Source: Rhodospirillaceae bacterium (GTDB taxonomy: Bacteria; Pseudomonadota; Alphaproteobacteria; Rhodospirillales; Rhodospirillaceae). Taken from it: a stretch of DNA of 64,000 bases. This document shows, piece after piece, positions 1 through 9,585 of the stretch; positions within the stretch are counted from its first letter, which is position 1; each line of letters starts with the position of its first letter. The DNA is taken from assembly GCA_004297485.1 (NCBI GenBank), contig SCTM01000041.1:40641-104640 (forward strand), given 5' to 3'. The position numbers and the translations under genes are program-made. The notes below the pieces were generated by a model. That model ran no database searches. It was given only the letters and a program-made list of their open reading frames with translations, and was not told the origin of the DNA.

Positions 1-1158
1 TTGAATATGGGGCGCCACGTTGGAATTGTCGGGGTCGGGCAGACGCATCATTCGCGGCGGCGGACCGATGTCAGCCAGGCGGGGCTCGTGCGCGAAGCCG
101 TGGATCGCGCGCTAGCCGACGCGAATCTGTCCATGGATGATATCGATACCATTGTCGTGGCGACCGGGCCCGTCTTGTTTGCCGCCGTCAACCAGCCCGA
201 AAAATGGGTTGTGGATGCGATCGGCGCACAGCTGAAGCCAGTGGTGCGCGTGACAAGCGGTGGCGGTGCGGGCTTCGCAGGGGCACTGGCCGGCTATTAC
301 CAGGTTGCAGGAGGATTTGCTGACCGCACCCTCGTTGTCGCCTACGACAAGCTGTCCGAAGGCGCGCTGCAATATTCCATCTCCACGCTCTATGACCCCT
401 TCTGGGGGCGTGAATTTGCAGTCGGCATCATGGGATTCTCCGCCGCCTACTGGAGAGCGCGGATGGATGCGCTCGGCCATACCGAGAAGGCGGCGGCGAT
501 GGTTGCGGTCAAGAACCGCAAGAATGCGATGGCCAACCCCTATGCCCATGTCAAAAAGGAAGTGACCGTCGCGGAAGTGCTGGCCTCGAAGCCGCTGTGC
601 TGGCCCATCAAGCTCCTTGATGCGCCGCCGATTTCGGATGGGGCAGCCGCCATCGTCCTGGCGTCGGAAGACGTCGCGGCAAAATCGACCACTCGTCCGG
701 CCTGGATTCACGGCATTGCCTATTACTGCGAGGCAGACAACGCCGCGGAACGTTCGATGCTCCTGTCCGAACCGCTTGCCATTGCGGCGCGCCACGTCTA
801 TCGCGCGGCGGGCATCACAAATCCCCGCCGCCAGTTCGATGTCGTTGAAGTCCAAGAGCCATACACCTGCTTTGAACTCAGCTATTACGAAAGCCTCGGA
901 CTGTGCCCGCCCGGCGGCGCGGCCGAACTCATCGCATCAGGCGCGACACAAATCGACGGCGATATCCCGGTCAATCCCTCGGGGGGGGCCCTGGGGGCCA
1001 ATCCCATCGGCGCCGCCGGATTGATCCGCCTGATCGAAGGCGCGACGCAAGTCATGGGCCGCAACGAAAGTCACCAGATCAAAGATGCCAAGCTCGCGCT
1101 TGTCCAATCGGGCGGTGGCTGGGCGAACCTGCGGGGCTGCGCCGTGCTGGGCGCTTAA
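1..1158 (+). CDS. Thiolase family protein (SCP-x/acetyl-CoA acetyltransferase-like)
   Basis: ORF with VGIVGVGQT N-terminus, NPSGGALGANPIGAAG and GGGWANL C-terminal thiolase-like motifs; begins at the window edge, likely start is ATG at 7. Confidence 0.85.
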   Translation: MNMGRHVGIVGVGQTHHSRRRTDVSQAGLVREAVDRALADANLSMDDIDTIVVATGPVLFAAVNQPEKWVVDAIGAQLKPVVRVTSGGGAGFAGALAGYYQVAGGFADRTLVVAYDKLSEGALQYSISTLYDPFWGREFAVGIMGFSAAYWRARMDALGHTEKAAAMVAVKNRKNAMANPYAHVKKEVTVAEVLASKPLCWPIKLLDAPPISDGAAAIVLASEDVAAKSTTRPAWIHGIAYYCEADNAAERSMLLSEPLAIAARHVYRAAGITNPRRQFDVVEVQEPYTCFELSYYESLGLCPPGGAAELIASGATQIDGDIPVNPSGGALGANPIGAAGLIRLIEGATQVMGRNESHQIKDAKLALVQSGGGWANLRGCAVLGA

Positions 1159-1170
1159 GGAGAATCTCGG

Positions 1171-2100
1171 ATGCACGCCGCTCCCGATACATATGCGATC
1201 GATCTTCCGGCGCTCCACAGCGAACTGGCAATGCCGTATACGCTGACGCCGGGGCGCGCAGCGGGAACTTTTCTCGCGGAAATCGGAAAGCGCCGGATCA
1301 TCGGCTCCCGCTTTGCTTCGGGCCTGACCATCGCACCCGCCGAGGACTTCTCGCCCACGGACGGCGAAAGCGATTTTGAATTCGTGGAAGTTCCCGCGAC
1401 CGGTGTTCTCACGGCCTTCACACAAGTCGGCGGCGACATCATCGGCCTGATTCGCCTGGACGGATGCGACAACGATTTCCCTCACCACATTGTCGAGGCG
1501 GAATTCGGCAAGCTGGCCACGGGCGTACGTGTTGAAGCAGTCTGGGCGGAGGGCGTGGAAAACTCGATCCTTGCGATCACGGGATTCCGCCCCGCCCCCG
1601 GCACGCCGATTGGCAAAGCACGTCCCGCCGGCGATACCGCCGCGCCGGTCACCGTGATCCTATATACCATGAAGCTGCACTACGAGCATGCATACGGCCC
1701 CTATTACGCGCGCCTCTTCGATGAAATCCGCACCAACCGAAGGATCATGGGCGTGCGAACGTCGGACGGTGATACGGCGCTCCTGCCGCCGCGCGAGATC
1801 GACGACATTACCCATCGCCGCACCGGCACCTGGAAAGCCTGCAAGGACACCGGGACGATACGGGCGTGTTCGATCATCAATATGGAGTTTTTGGGGCAGA
1901 CCCGCCCACCGCCCTATGTCTATGCGGAAATCGTGCTCGACGGGGCGTCGACGCGGTTGATCCACATGATCACCATCGACAGCGTTGAAGCAGCGAAGAC
2001 GCGAATCAAACCGGGAACGCGCGTCCGCGCAATCTGGCGCAAGGGCGAGCGCGAGGGTTCGTTGCGCGACATCGAGCGCTTTGAAGTGATCGATGGTTGA
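1171..2100 (+). CDS. Protein with two DUF35-like OB-fold domains, partner of the thiolase
   Basis: Adjacent to thiolase; two halves each with OB-fold-like 'GVLTAFTQVGGDIIGLIRLDG...GVRVEAVW' / 'YVYAEIVLDGASTRLIHMI...GTRVRAIWRKG'. Confidence 0.65.
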   Translation: MHAAPDTYAIDLPALHSELAMPYTLTPGRAAGTFLAEIGKRRIIGSRFASGLTIAPAEDFSPTDGESDFEFVEVPATGVLTAFTQVGGDIIGLIRLDGCDNDFPHHIVEAEFGKLATGVRVEAVWAEGVENSILAITGFRPAPGTPIGKARPAGDTAAPVTVILYTMKLHYEHAYGPYYARLFDEIRTNRRIMGVRTSDGDTALLPPREIDDITHRRTGTWKACKDTGTIRACSIINMEFLGQTRPPPYVYAEIVLDGASTRLIHMITIDSVEAAKTRIKPGTRVRAIWRKGEREGSLRDIERFEVIDG

Positions 2101-2953
2101 GATGATGCCAACGCACGAGCCATTCACGATTACGTCGCTCCGACTGGGTGAACTTTACCTTCCGCACGGCGGCGGACTCATGCGCGACCCGATGCATTGT
2201 TGGCTTGTCCGCGGGAAGGGCATCAACATTCTCGTCGACAGCGGCATGGCCGACATCGCCACGGTCCAGGCGCGCATGAACGTCGGTGGTTTCGGCGGCG
2301 GGCACGCGGCGTTGCGCACCGCGTTAGCAAGCGAAGGATTGGGACCCGATGACATCCAATATGTCGTCTTGACGCACTTGCATTTCGACCACGCCGAAAA
2401 TCTCGACCTGTTCCCGAACGCCTGCGTCGTCGTGCAGCGCGACGAACTGTTCGCGGCGGTCGATCCGGTGCCGTCGCAACGCATTTATTACTGGCGCTCG
2501 ATAACCCAGGGCGTGCTTGAGCGCAAACGCCCGAACGCCCTGCGGTTGGTTGACGGCGATGTCGAGTTCTTCCCCGGATTCCAACTGTTGAAAGTGCCGA
2601 GCCATACGGAGGGGATGCAGGTGGCCGTGGTAACGACCAAAGCAGGGCGCGCCGCGTTGGTATCCGACCTGGGGGATCACTATCGATACTGGTTCCCGGC
2701 CGACCGGCGCGCGACCGCGCATCCGCAGCGGTCGCTCGCCGGGGCATTCCTGACCGGCAGCATACGCTCGTCGAGCGAACGCGACTGGCAAGCGGCCATG
2801 CAGCGTGTGGTCGACAACAGCGATATCGTCGTGCCGGCCCATGATTTCCGCATTCCCATGCGCATGCCCGAGCAGTGGTTTGCAATCCCCGAGTCGACCG
2901 ACGGCGATCTTGCACAGGTGCCGCCCCCGGCTCGCGATAATGCGGGGGCGTGA
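2093..2953 (+). CDS. MBL-fold metallohydrolase
   Basis: HLHFDHAEN (HxHxDH) metal-binding motif, 'PSHTEGMQ', overlaps preceding CDS. Confidence 0.85.
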   Translation: MVEMMPTHEPFTITSLRLGELYLPHGGGLMRDPMHCWLVRGKGINILVDSGMADIATVQARMNVGGFGGGHAALRTALASEGLGPDDIQYVVLTHLHFDHAENLDLFPNACVVVQRDELFAAVDPVPSQRIYYWRSITQGVLERKRPNALRLVDGDVEFFPGFQLLKVPSHTEGMQVAVVTTKAGRAALVSDLGDHYRYWFPADRRATAHPQRSLAGAFLTGSIRSSSERDWQAAMQRVVDNSDIVVPAHDFRIPMRMPEQWFAIPESTDGDLAQVPPPARDNAGA

Positions 2954-2954
2954 C

Positions 2955-3752
2955 ATGGCTTTTCAAACTCTTCTTTACGAAGTGAACGATCGCATCGCTA
3001 CCGTCACCCTCAATCGCCCCGAGGCAATGAATGCCACGACCGACGAAATGTATCGGGAGCTCTCGGCGTTGTGGCGAGATATAGCTGCCGACAAGAACGT
3101 CGCGTGCGTCATTCTAACCGGGGCCGGTCGCGGCTTCTGTGCGGGGGCCGATCTCAAGGCCCGCAAGGACGATATGAGCCCGCTGCAGCGGCGCGCGCGG
3201 CACCGCTGGATTCTCAAGGACGTTCTCGAGCCGCTGGTTCGTCTCGAAAAGCCTGTGATCGCGGCGGTTAACGGCGCGGCCGTGGGCGCAGGCTTCAACA
3301 TCGCGCTTGCCTGCGACTTCATCATCGCCAGCGATCAAGCGAGCTTTGTGCAGGCGTTCGCGCGAGTCGGTCTCGTCCCCGATCTGGGCGGCCTGTATCT
3401 GCTCGGCCGGGTTATCGGCATCAACAAGGCCAAGGAACTGTGTTTCACTGCGCGCAAGGTATCGGCGCAGGAAGCATCGACAATGGGTATCGTCAATCAT
3501 GTCGTCCCGCATGACCGGTTGCTCGCGGAGACTTGGGTGATCGCCGCGGCGATCGCAAAGGGCTCGCCAACCGCGCTGGCGATGACCAAGACGCTGCTGG
3601 ATAGAGGCACAAACGCTACGCTCGATCAGATGCTCGAATTCGAAAGCTACGCCACGACCGTCGCTTTTCTGACGCCCGAGTATGAGGAAGGCGTGCGGGC
3701 ATTTCGCGAAAAGCGCGCACCCGATTTCGCCGCGATTGCCGCAAAGGATTGA
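2955..3752 (+). CDS. Enoyl-CoA hydratase/isomerase family protein
   Basis: ATG at 2955; 'ATVTLNRPEAMNA', 'GRGFCAGADLK', 'AAVNGAAVGAGFNIALACDF' crotonase motifs. Confidence 0.9.
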   Translation: MAFQTLLYEVNDRIATVTLNRPEAMNATTDEMYRELSALWRDIAADKNVACVILTGAGRGFCAGADLKARKDDMSPLQRRARHRWILKDVLEPLVRLEKPVIAAVNGAAVGAGFNIALACDFIIASDQASFVQAFARVGLVPDLGGLYLLGRVIGINKAKELCFTARKVSAQEASTMGIVNHVVPHDRLLAETWVIAAAIAKGSPTALAMTKTLLDRGTNATLDQMLEFESYATTVAFLTPEYEEGVRAFREKRAPDFAAIAAKD

Positions 3753-3755
3753 GCG

Positions 3756-4943
3756 TTGGACTTTTCATATTCCCCCGCCGAAACCGAGTTCCGCACGGCA
3801 TTGCGGTCGTGGCTTGCAGATGCCTTGCCCACCGGCTGGGGAGAGACGGTTTTCGAGCCGAAGGATGAAGACGAGCGCGCCCGATTTCGTCTCGACTGGG
3901 AGCGCAAGCTGCACGCCGGTGGATGGAGCGGGATCAACTGGCCCAGGGCGTACGGAGGCCGCGGCGCGACCCTGGTCGAGCGTGCCATTTTTGCCGAGGA
4001 AATGGCGCGCGCGCGCGCGCCGGAGGGACTGAATATCATCGTCGGACACAACCTCGTCGGCACGACATTGCTGCGGCACGGCACAGAGGCACAAAAGCAG
4101 CGATTCCTGCCCAAGATCATTTCGTCCGAGGAAGTCTGGTGTCAGGGCTTTTCGGAGCCGAACGCGGGGTCGGATCTGGCGTCGGTCCGGACGCGGGCTG
4201 AGCGGCGCGGCGACAAATTCATCGTCAACGGCCAAAAAATCTGGACCAGCTTCGCGCAATACGCCGACTGGTGTATTGCTCTGGTGCGTACTGATCCCGA
4301 GGTACGCAAACATGCCGGCTTGAGCTTTCTGCTGATCAACATGAAGACTCCGGGCATCACGATCCGCCCCTTGCGCCAGATTTCAGGGGAATCGGAATTC
4401 AACGAGATGTTTTTTGACGACGTCCAGGTCCCCGCCGAGAACATCGTCGGTGAGGTCAACGGAGGCTGGGCCATCGCCATGACAACACTGGCCTTCGAAC
4501 GCGGCCCCGAAGACGCCTTGGGACGGCAGATGCGGTTTAAGCAAGAGCTCGATGAGTTACTTACGACCCTCGCGAGCCTCAAACGGGACGGCGGCCACGT
4601 CATCGACGATCCTATCATCCGCCAGAAACTCGCCAAATCGATTACCGAAGTTGAGATCATGCGGCTTAACGCGCTGCGCAGTATCAGCAGATATCTGAAT
4701 GGTGAGGATCGTGGGCCGGATGTATCGCTCATGAAGCTCTTTTGGAGTCATGCCGCACAGCGCTTGTACGATACCGCGCTCGAGGCACTCGGCCCGCTCG
4801 CGCCGCTTTGGGGAAGCGCCGCGACCGCAGGCGGTCGGTTCCAGTTGAGCTGGCTCCAGTCAAAGGCCTTTACCATCTATTCGGGCTCGTCCGAAATCCA
4901 ACGCAATATCATCGGCGAGCGCATGCTCGGCTTACCGCGTTAG
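3756..4943 (+). CDS. Acyl-CoA dehydrogenase
   Basis: TTG start; 'WCQGFSEPNAGSDLASVRT', 'KIWTSFAQYADWCIALVRTD', 'IYSGSSEIQRNIIGERMLGLPR'. Confidence 0.9.
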   Translation: MDFSYSPAETEFRTALRSWLADALPTGWGETVFEPKDEDERARFRLDWERKLHAGGWSGINWPRAYGGRGATLVERAIFAEEMARARAPEGLNIIVGHNLVGTTLLRHGTEAQKQRFLPKIISSEEVWCQGFSEPNAGSDLASVRTRAERRGDKFIVNGQKIWTSFAQYADWCIALVRTDPEVRKHAGLSFLLINMKTPGITIRPLRQISGESEFNEMFFDDVQVPAENIVGEVNGGWAIAMTTLAFERGPEDALGRQMRFKQELDELLTTLASLKRDGGHVIDDPIIRQKLAKSITEVEIMRLNALRSISRYLNGEDRGPDVSLMKLFWSHAAQRLYDTALEALGPLAPLWGSAATAGGRFQLSWLQSKAFTIYSGSSEIQRNIIGERMLGLPR

Positions 4944-4952
4944 GGGGCGTCC

Positions 4953-6083
4953 ATGAACTTCGGATTCGACGGAACGCAGCGCAGCTTGGGCGATACCGTC
5001 GCGCGCCTGTTGCAAAGCGTTCCGGCGCTGACGGCACCCGATCTTGATCCGCGCCAGAGCGACAGAGTCTATGAAATGCTTGCCGAGTGTGGATTGTTCG
5101 CGCTGCTGGTGCCCGAAAGCTGCGGTGGCACAGGTCTGTCGCTTGTGGATACCGCTCTTGCGGTCGAAAGTCTGGGCGGTGGTCTTGCACCGCCCGCGGT
5201 CATTGCAACCCTTGCTGCAACCGATGCCATTGTCCGTCATGGCCATGAGGGCCAGCGGCGGGAACTCTTGCCAAAAATCGCATCGGGCGAGTTGAGGGTT
5301 GCCATCGCGCTACTTGAGCCGGGATGCGGCTACGATCCTCATACGATGAAAAGCACGATTGCGAACGGTCGCCTGACCGGGCGCAAACTGCTGGTGCCGG
5401 GCGCGGCGGAAGCGGACCTGCTGCTCATCGTCACCGGGTCCGGCGGCAAGCCGACGCTGGCATTACTCGATGCACGATCGGGCGGCGTTGCCACTCAGGT
5501 TCAGGAGAGTCTCGATCCGACCGCTGATTTCCACGAGGTGGTTCTGAAGAATGTCGCCGTGAGGCCGGAGTCGCTGTTGGGTGGCGCATCGCCGGAGCGG
5601 GCCGTCGAGCGGCTCATGGATGTCTCGGCCACGCTCCATGCCGGAATGCTCATGGGTATTGCCGCGCAGATGCTCCACAAGACGGTTGAATACGCAAAAA
5701 TCCGCGTCCAGTTCGGGCAGGCCATCGGCGCATTCCAGGCGATCAAGCATCGCTGCGCAGACATGGCTGTTGCGGTTGAGGCGGGCCAATCCGCGGCATA
5801 CTACGCCTTCTGGGCGATTGCCGAGGACAGTTCAGACTCTCCGCGCGCCGCCGCGATGGCCAAGAGCTATTGCGGTGAGGTGGCGCGCATGGTGTGCAAT
5901 GAGGCGATTCAGGTTCATGGCGGCATGGGCTTTACGTGGGAGCTTGGGCTGCACCGCTATCTGCGGCGTGCCAAGGTTCTAGAGCACGCATTTGGCGAGG
6001 GCGCTTGGCACAATGAGAGAATTGTGGCGGCGACGCTGGCTGCGCTCATACCGGAGACAAACCGCCAGTGGGAAGTTGCCTAG
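4953..6083 (+). CDS. Acyl-CoA dehydrogenase (second, shorter paralog)
   Basis: 'VQFGQAIGAFQAIKHRCADM', 'QVHGGMGFTWELGLHRYLRRAKVLEHAFG'. Confidence 0.88.
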   Translation: MNFGFDGTQRSLGDTVARLLQSVPALTAPDLDPRQSDRVYEMLAECGLFALLVPESCGGTGLSLVDTALAVESLGGGLAPPAVIATLAATDAIVRHGHEGQRRELLPKIASGELRVAIALLEPGCGYDPHTMKSTIANGRLTGRKLLVPGAAEADLLLIVTGSGGKPTLALLDARSGGVATQVQESLDPTADFHEVVLKNVAVRPESLLGGASPERAVERLMDVSATLHAGMLMGIAAQMLHKTVEYAKIRVQFGQAIGAFQAIKHRCADMAVAVEAGQSAAYYAFWAIAEDSSDSPRAAAMAKSYCGEVARMVCNEAIQVHGGMGFTWELGLHRYLRRAKVLEHAFGEGAWHNERIVAATLAALIPETNRQWEVA

Positions 6084-6109
6084 AACAAGATTTGATGACG
6101 TTGAATTGC

Positions 6110-6172
6110 CCCCTCACCGCCTCACTCCGCTCGGCACCATCTCCCCGTTGGGGAGAGGGTTGGGGTGAGGGG
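6110..6172. repeat. Intergenic palindromic repeat / possible terminator between convergent genes
   Basis: Outer arms CCCCTCACC/GGTGAGGGG and inner hairpin TCTCCCCGTTGGGGAGA (6140-6156). Confidence 0.6.
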
Positions 6173-6235
6173 ACAGCGCGCTTCAACGTGAAGCAATCAG
6201 GCTCACTGAACTGGACGTGCGGCATCGCCAGCGGG

Positions 6236-7030
6236 CTAACGCCGTCGCGGCGCATTGCGCGCGGATTGCTCAACGCGCAGCTCTTCCGCGAGCAAATTAA
6301 GTATTCGCTCAACGATCGCCGTGCCCGCTTTGGTCAGGTTCCGTGGTCGCCGATATAGGATCCAGGTTATAATGACTTGGTTCAATCCGCCGATGAGGAT
6401 CGCGGCGGTTTCGTAAGGATCACGCATGGCGGACCATGCGCCTTCATCCATCCCCTGACGGATGAGGAGCACAAGTACGCGTGCGAAATCGTCGATGCTA
6501 TGACGCAACTCCTCCGTGTCATTGACGAACACGCTCGGCCAAATTTCCAGATAAAAAAGTCGCGCCCATTCGGCATTTTCGCGGGCGAAATCGGCGGACA
6601 TCGACATGTAAAGGAGGATCCGCTCGCGCGCGTCCGTCACGCCCGCCACGGCGTCGCGGTATTTCGAGAAAAAGGCGGCGAGGTACGACAACGGGACCTC
6701 GGAGGCCAATTCCTCCTTGCTCTTGTAGTAGTCGTAGAGGGTCGACGTCGGCACACCGGCTTCGGCAGCAATGTCCGCAATCTTAGGCCTTGAGATGCCG
6801 TCGCGCGCGAACACCCGAAGGGCGGCGTTCATGATTTGCTGCGCGGTTCGCTTGCTGCGATCCTGTTTGCGATTGCTCACGCGCTTCGGCCGGTCTGCGA
6901 TCGTGGCCAGAAGCGCGTCGAACGAATCCGCGTGCGCAAGCCGGACAGGAGCCTCCGGCGTGTCCGATGCAGACTCCGTCGTGGGTTTGAGGTCACTTAT
7001 ACGGGTGGCCACGTTCGACGCTCTCCCCAT
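6236..7030 (-). CDS. TetR/AcrR family transcriptional regulator
   Basis: 'RTAQQIMNAALRVFARDGISRPKIADIAAEAGVPTSTLYDYYKSKEEL' HTH; start uncertain (ORF open to 7153). Confidence 0.85.
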   Translation of the reverse strand: MGRASNVATRISDLKPTTESASDTPEAPVRLAHADSFDALLATIADRPKRVSNRKQDRSKRTAQQIMNAALRVFARDGISRPKIADIAAEAGVPTSTLYDYYKSKEELASEVPLSYLAAFFSKYRDAVAGVTDARERILLYMSMSADFARENAEWARLFYLEIWPSVFVNDTEELRHSIDDFARVLVLLIRQGMDEGAWSAMRDPYETAAILIGGLNQVIITWILYRRPRNLTKAGTAIVERILNLLAEELRVEQSARNAPRRR

Positions 7031-7322
7031 GCAGGCAACGCGTGACCATGTCCCGACCGAGTCCGGCGTTGCAGAAGCTTCCTCGCACAGCGGCCACCGC
7101 CGGACAAGTCCGATAAAAACTCGGATTGCGTCCACCCGTGTGATTGCAAACAAGGTTATTTACGACAAATTCCGTGGCCAGATGGTGATCTATTCCGACT
7201 AAACGTCAATTGCAAATTGAAGCCTGCCGCTCGGTTCCGTCGTGATGCATTCGGCCGGCCGTGGCGCGCGTGCCTGATGCCCCGCGCGCGGCGTGAAAAA
7301 ACGCACCTCGAATGCGGGGAAA

Positions 7323-8213
7323 TTATCTTCCCTTAAGATAGCCTTCCGCGATCTCGTCGAGCCGCCGCTGCATACCGTCGATACCATAGTCGGGCGCCGT
7401 CCCTTCCTTGCCGGGACAAAACAATACCAGGCGATGGGCCCCTGCGGCGGCATAGTCATCTAGAATCTGACAGGGCTCGGCATCCTCGTAGACGAGGCAG
7501 CTAATCTCGATCTCGCGGAAGTCGCGCCCCTGTTTTTCACATTCCCGTTTGATGAAAGCGATCCGCTCGGCGAGGACCTTGGTCGTCATGAGGCCGCGGC
7601 CGGTACCCGGCATCCAACCGCTTCCATAAGTCGCCACGTCCTTCAGGGCCGCATCCACGAAAGCGCCAATATGGATCGGCGGATGCGGCTTCTGAACAGG
7701 CTTTGGATATTGGCGCACGAGGGGAAAGCTCACGAACTCGCCTTCATGACTGGCGTCGTCCTCGGCCCACAGCTTGATCATCGCCCGGACATAATCCCGC
7801 GTCACCCCCCAGCGGCGCGAAAAATCAATGCCGAACAACGCCGCTTCTTCCGCGTTCCATCCGGACCCGATGCCGAATATGAAGCGCCCGTTGGAATAAC
7901 GATCCAGGGTCGCAACCGTTTTTGCGAGCTCCAGGGGATGATGCTCGGCGACAAGACAGATGGCTGTGCCGATCTTGATCCTGGTCGTGACGGCCGCGGC
8001 GAAGGATAGCGAGACGAATGGCGCCGGCAGTTCATAGTAAAAATCCGGCAACTCGAGGCCGGACGCCGACGGCCGCTTCGATTCCCTACCGACCGGGACA
8101 GCGGTGTGCTCGCCGACGAAAAATGACTCAAATCCCCGCTCCTCACAGGCGCGTGCCATGGTCGCGGGGTCAGCTGTCTTATTGCTCAATGGTGCGACTA
8201 CGCCGATCTTCAT
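7323..8213 (-). CDS. LLM-class (luciferase-like, putative F420-dependent) oxidoreductase
   Basis: 'MKIGVVAPLSNK', 'FFVGEHTAVP', 'RFIFGIGSGWNAEEAALFGIDFSRRW'. Confidence 0.85.
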   Translation of the reverse strand: MKIGVVAPLSNKTADPATMARACEERGFESFFVGEHTAVPVGRESKRPSASGLELPDFYYELPAPFVSLSFAAAVTTRIKIGTAICLVAEHHPLELAKTVATLDRYSNGRFIFGIGSGWNAEEAALFGIDFSRRWGVTRDYVRAMIKLWAEDDASHEGEFVSFPLVRQYPKPVQKPHPPIHIGAFVDAALKDVATYGSGWMPGTGRGLMTTKVLAERIAFIKRECEKQGRDFREIEISCLVYEDAEPCQILDDYAAAGAHRLVLFCPGKEGTAPDYGIDGMQRRLDEIAEGYLKGR

Positions 8214-8291
8214 CGTCCTCACCTTCACCCGGCCAATCAAATCCAATTGGGATAGTAAGCGCACCTGTCACGGGCGCAACACGGTAAGATG

Positions 8292-9527
8292 CTATTGTGG
8301 CCTAAGGGCGCGGAGAACAACCGGCCCCAACAGAACCCCACCCGCCAAGACACCGAAGGCTCGCGTCCACGCACCGACGCCGCTTCCATGGTCCAACACA
8401 AGGCCCACAACCGACGGAGAGATTCCGGCGGCGAGGAAGCCAAGTACGGAGTGCACTGCGAGAGTTGCTCCTTGCCGACCAGGGGCCGCGAAATGCACCG
8501 CGCCCGCCGTCAACGCGCCCGAGTCTGCGCTTACGAGAAAACTGTAAGCCGAGCAGATAAGAAATGCGCTGAGCAAGGAAAGCGAAAGCGTTGGAACGCT
8601 AAGCGCGACTGATGCCGACATGAGCATGACCATGCAAATAACGCGCACCCTGCCGAAGCGTGCCGACAATTCATTTCCGATGATGCTTGCCGGAAGGCCA
8701 ACGAGGAGTACGAAAGATGCCAACAGCGGCACCTGGACCGCGCTGGTGCCAGATAGCGTCGCAACAAAAACCAAAAAGGTGACGATCCACGCACGGAACC
8801 CGTACAATTCCCACATATGTGCTGCGTAAGCTAAGTTGAAGGCCAGGGATGACGTGTTGGAAAATGCGGGCTTCAGATTTAACGTCTCCCGCCAGCTGGG
8901 AACTTTCCCAACTGCAGGTGCCGCAATTACCGTTGCACATATGGACGCGGCAATGAGAGCACCGATCGCAGCAACGGCGAAGGCACCGCGCCAGCCGAAA
9001 CCATGTCCGGCCAAGCCTGCGGTCAACACGGCGACACTGGCGCCAGCGCTAAATGTCGCTGTGTAATATGCCACGGCCCGTTGGCGAAGCGTCGGCGACA
9101 AGCGATCAGAAAGAACTCTGAGCCCTGGGAGGTAAGTGCCCGCCAGGCCTATGCCTGAGGCAAGACGAAATGGCATCGCCGAAACCCAGCCGGTTGCGAC
9201 CAATGCAAGGAGGATGGATGCGACTGAGGATAAGATTGCCGAAAATACAAATATCCGTTTTGGATCGACCCTATCGCTAAGCGCCAGTAACACCGGGGAC
9301 GCAAGAAGGTACCCCGTCTGGAACGATCCATCGACAAGCCCGGCCTGAGCATTACTCATGTGCCAAGACGACCGGAGCGCCGGAATAAGTGGCGCGTAGG
9401 TTCCAGCAGGTATTGTCGCCAGCAGTTCCGCACAACACATTAGGACGATCAGCCGATATGGTGCCGACAAGTTCATCAGGCTGAGTTGCTCAAGAACGTG
9501 GTCGCGGAGCGCGCTATCTGCCGCCAT
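8292..9527 (-). CDS. MFS transporter
   Basis: Multiple hydrophobic TM segments; 'GLVDGSFQTGYLLASPVLLALSDRVDPKRIF'. Confidence 0.8.
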   Translation of the reverse strand: MAADSALRDHVLEQLSLMNLSAPYRLIVLMCCAELLATIPAGTYAPLIPALRSSWHMSNAQAGLVDGSFQTGYLLASPVLLALSDRVDPKRIFVFSAILSSVASILLALVATGWVSAMPFRLASGIGLAGTYLPGLRVLSDRLSPTLRQRAVAYYTATFSAGASVAVLTAGLAGHGFGWRGAFAVAAIGALIAASICATVIAAPAVGKVPSWRETLNLKPAFSNTSSLAFNLAYAAHMWELYGFRAWIVTFLVFVATLSGTSAVQVPLLASFVLLVGLPASIIGNELSARFGRVRVICMVMLMSASVALSVPTLSLSLLSAFLICSAYSFLVSADSGALTAGAVHFAAPGRQGATLAVHSVLGFLAAGISPSVVGLVLDHGSGVGAWTRAFGVLAGGVLLGPVVLRALRPQ

Positions 9528-9585
9528 TGTAACATGTGAGGTTGCGCCCTTAGCCTCATATTAATATAGGCAGCACCTTGCCTGC

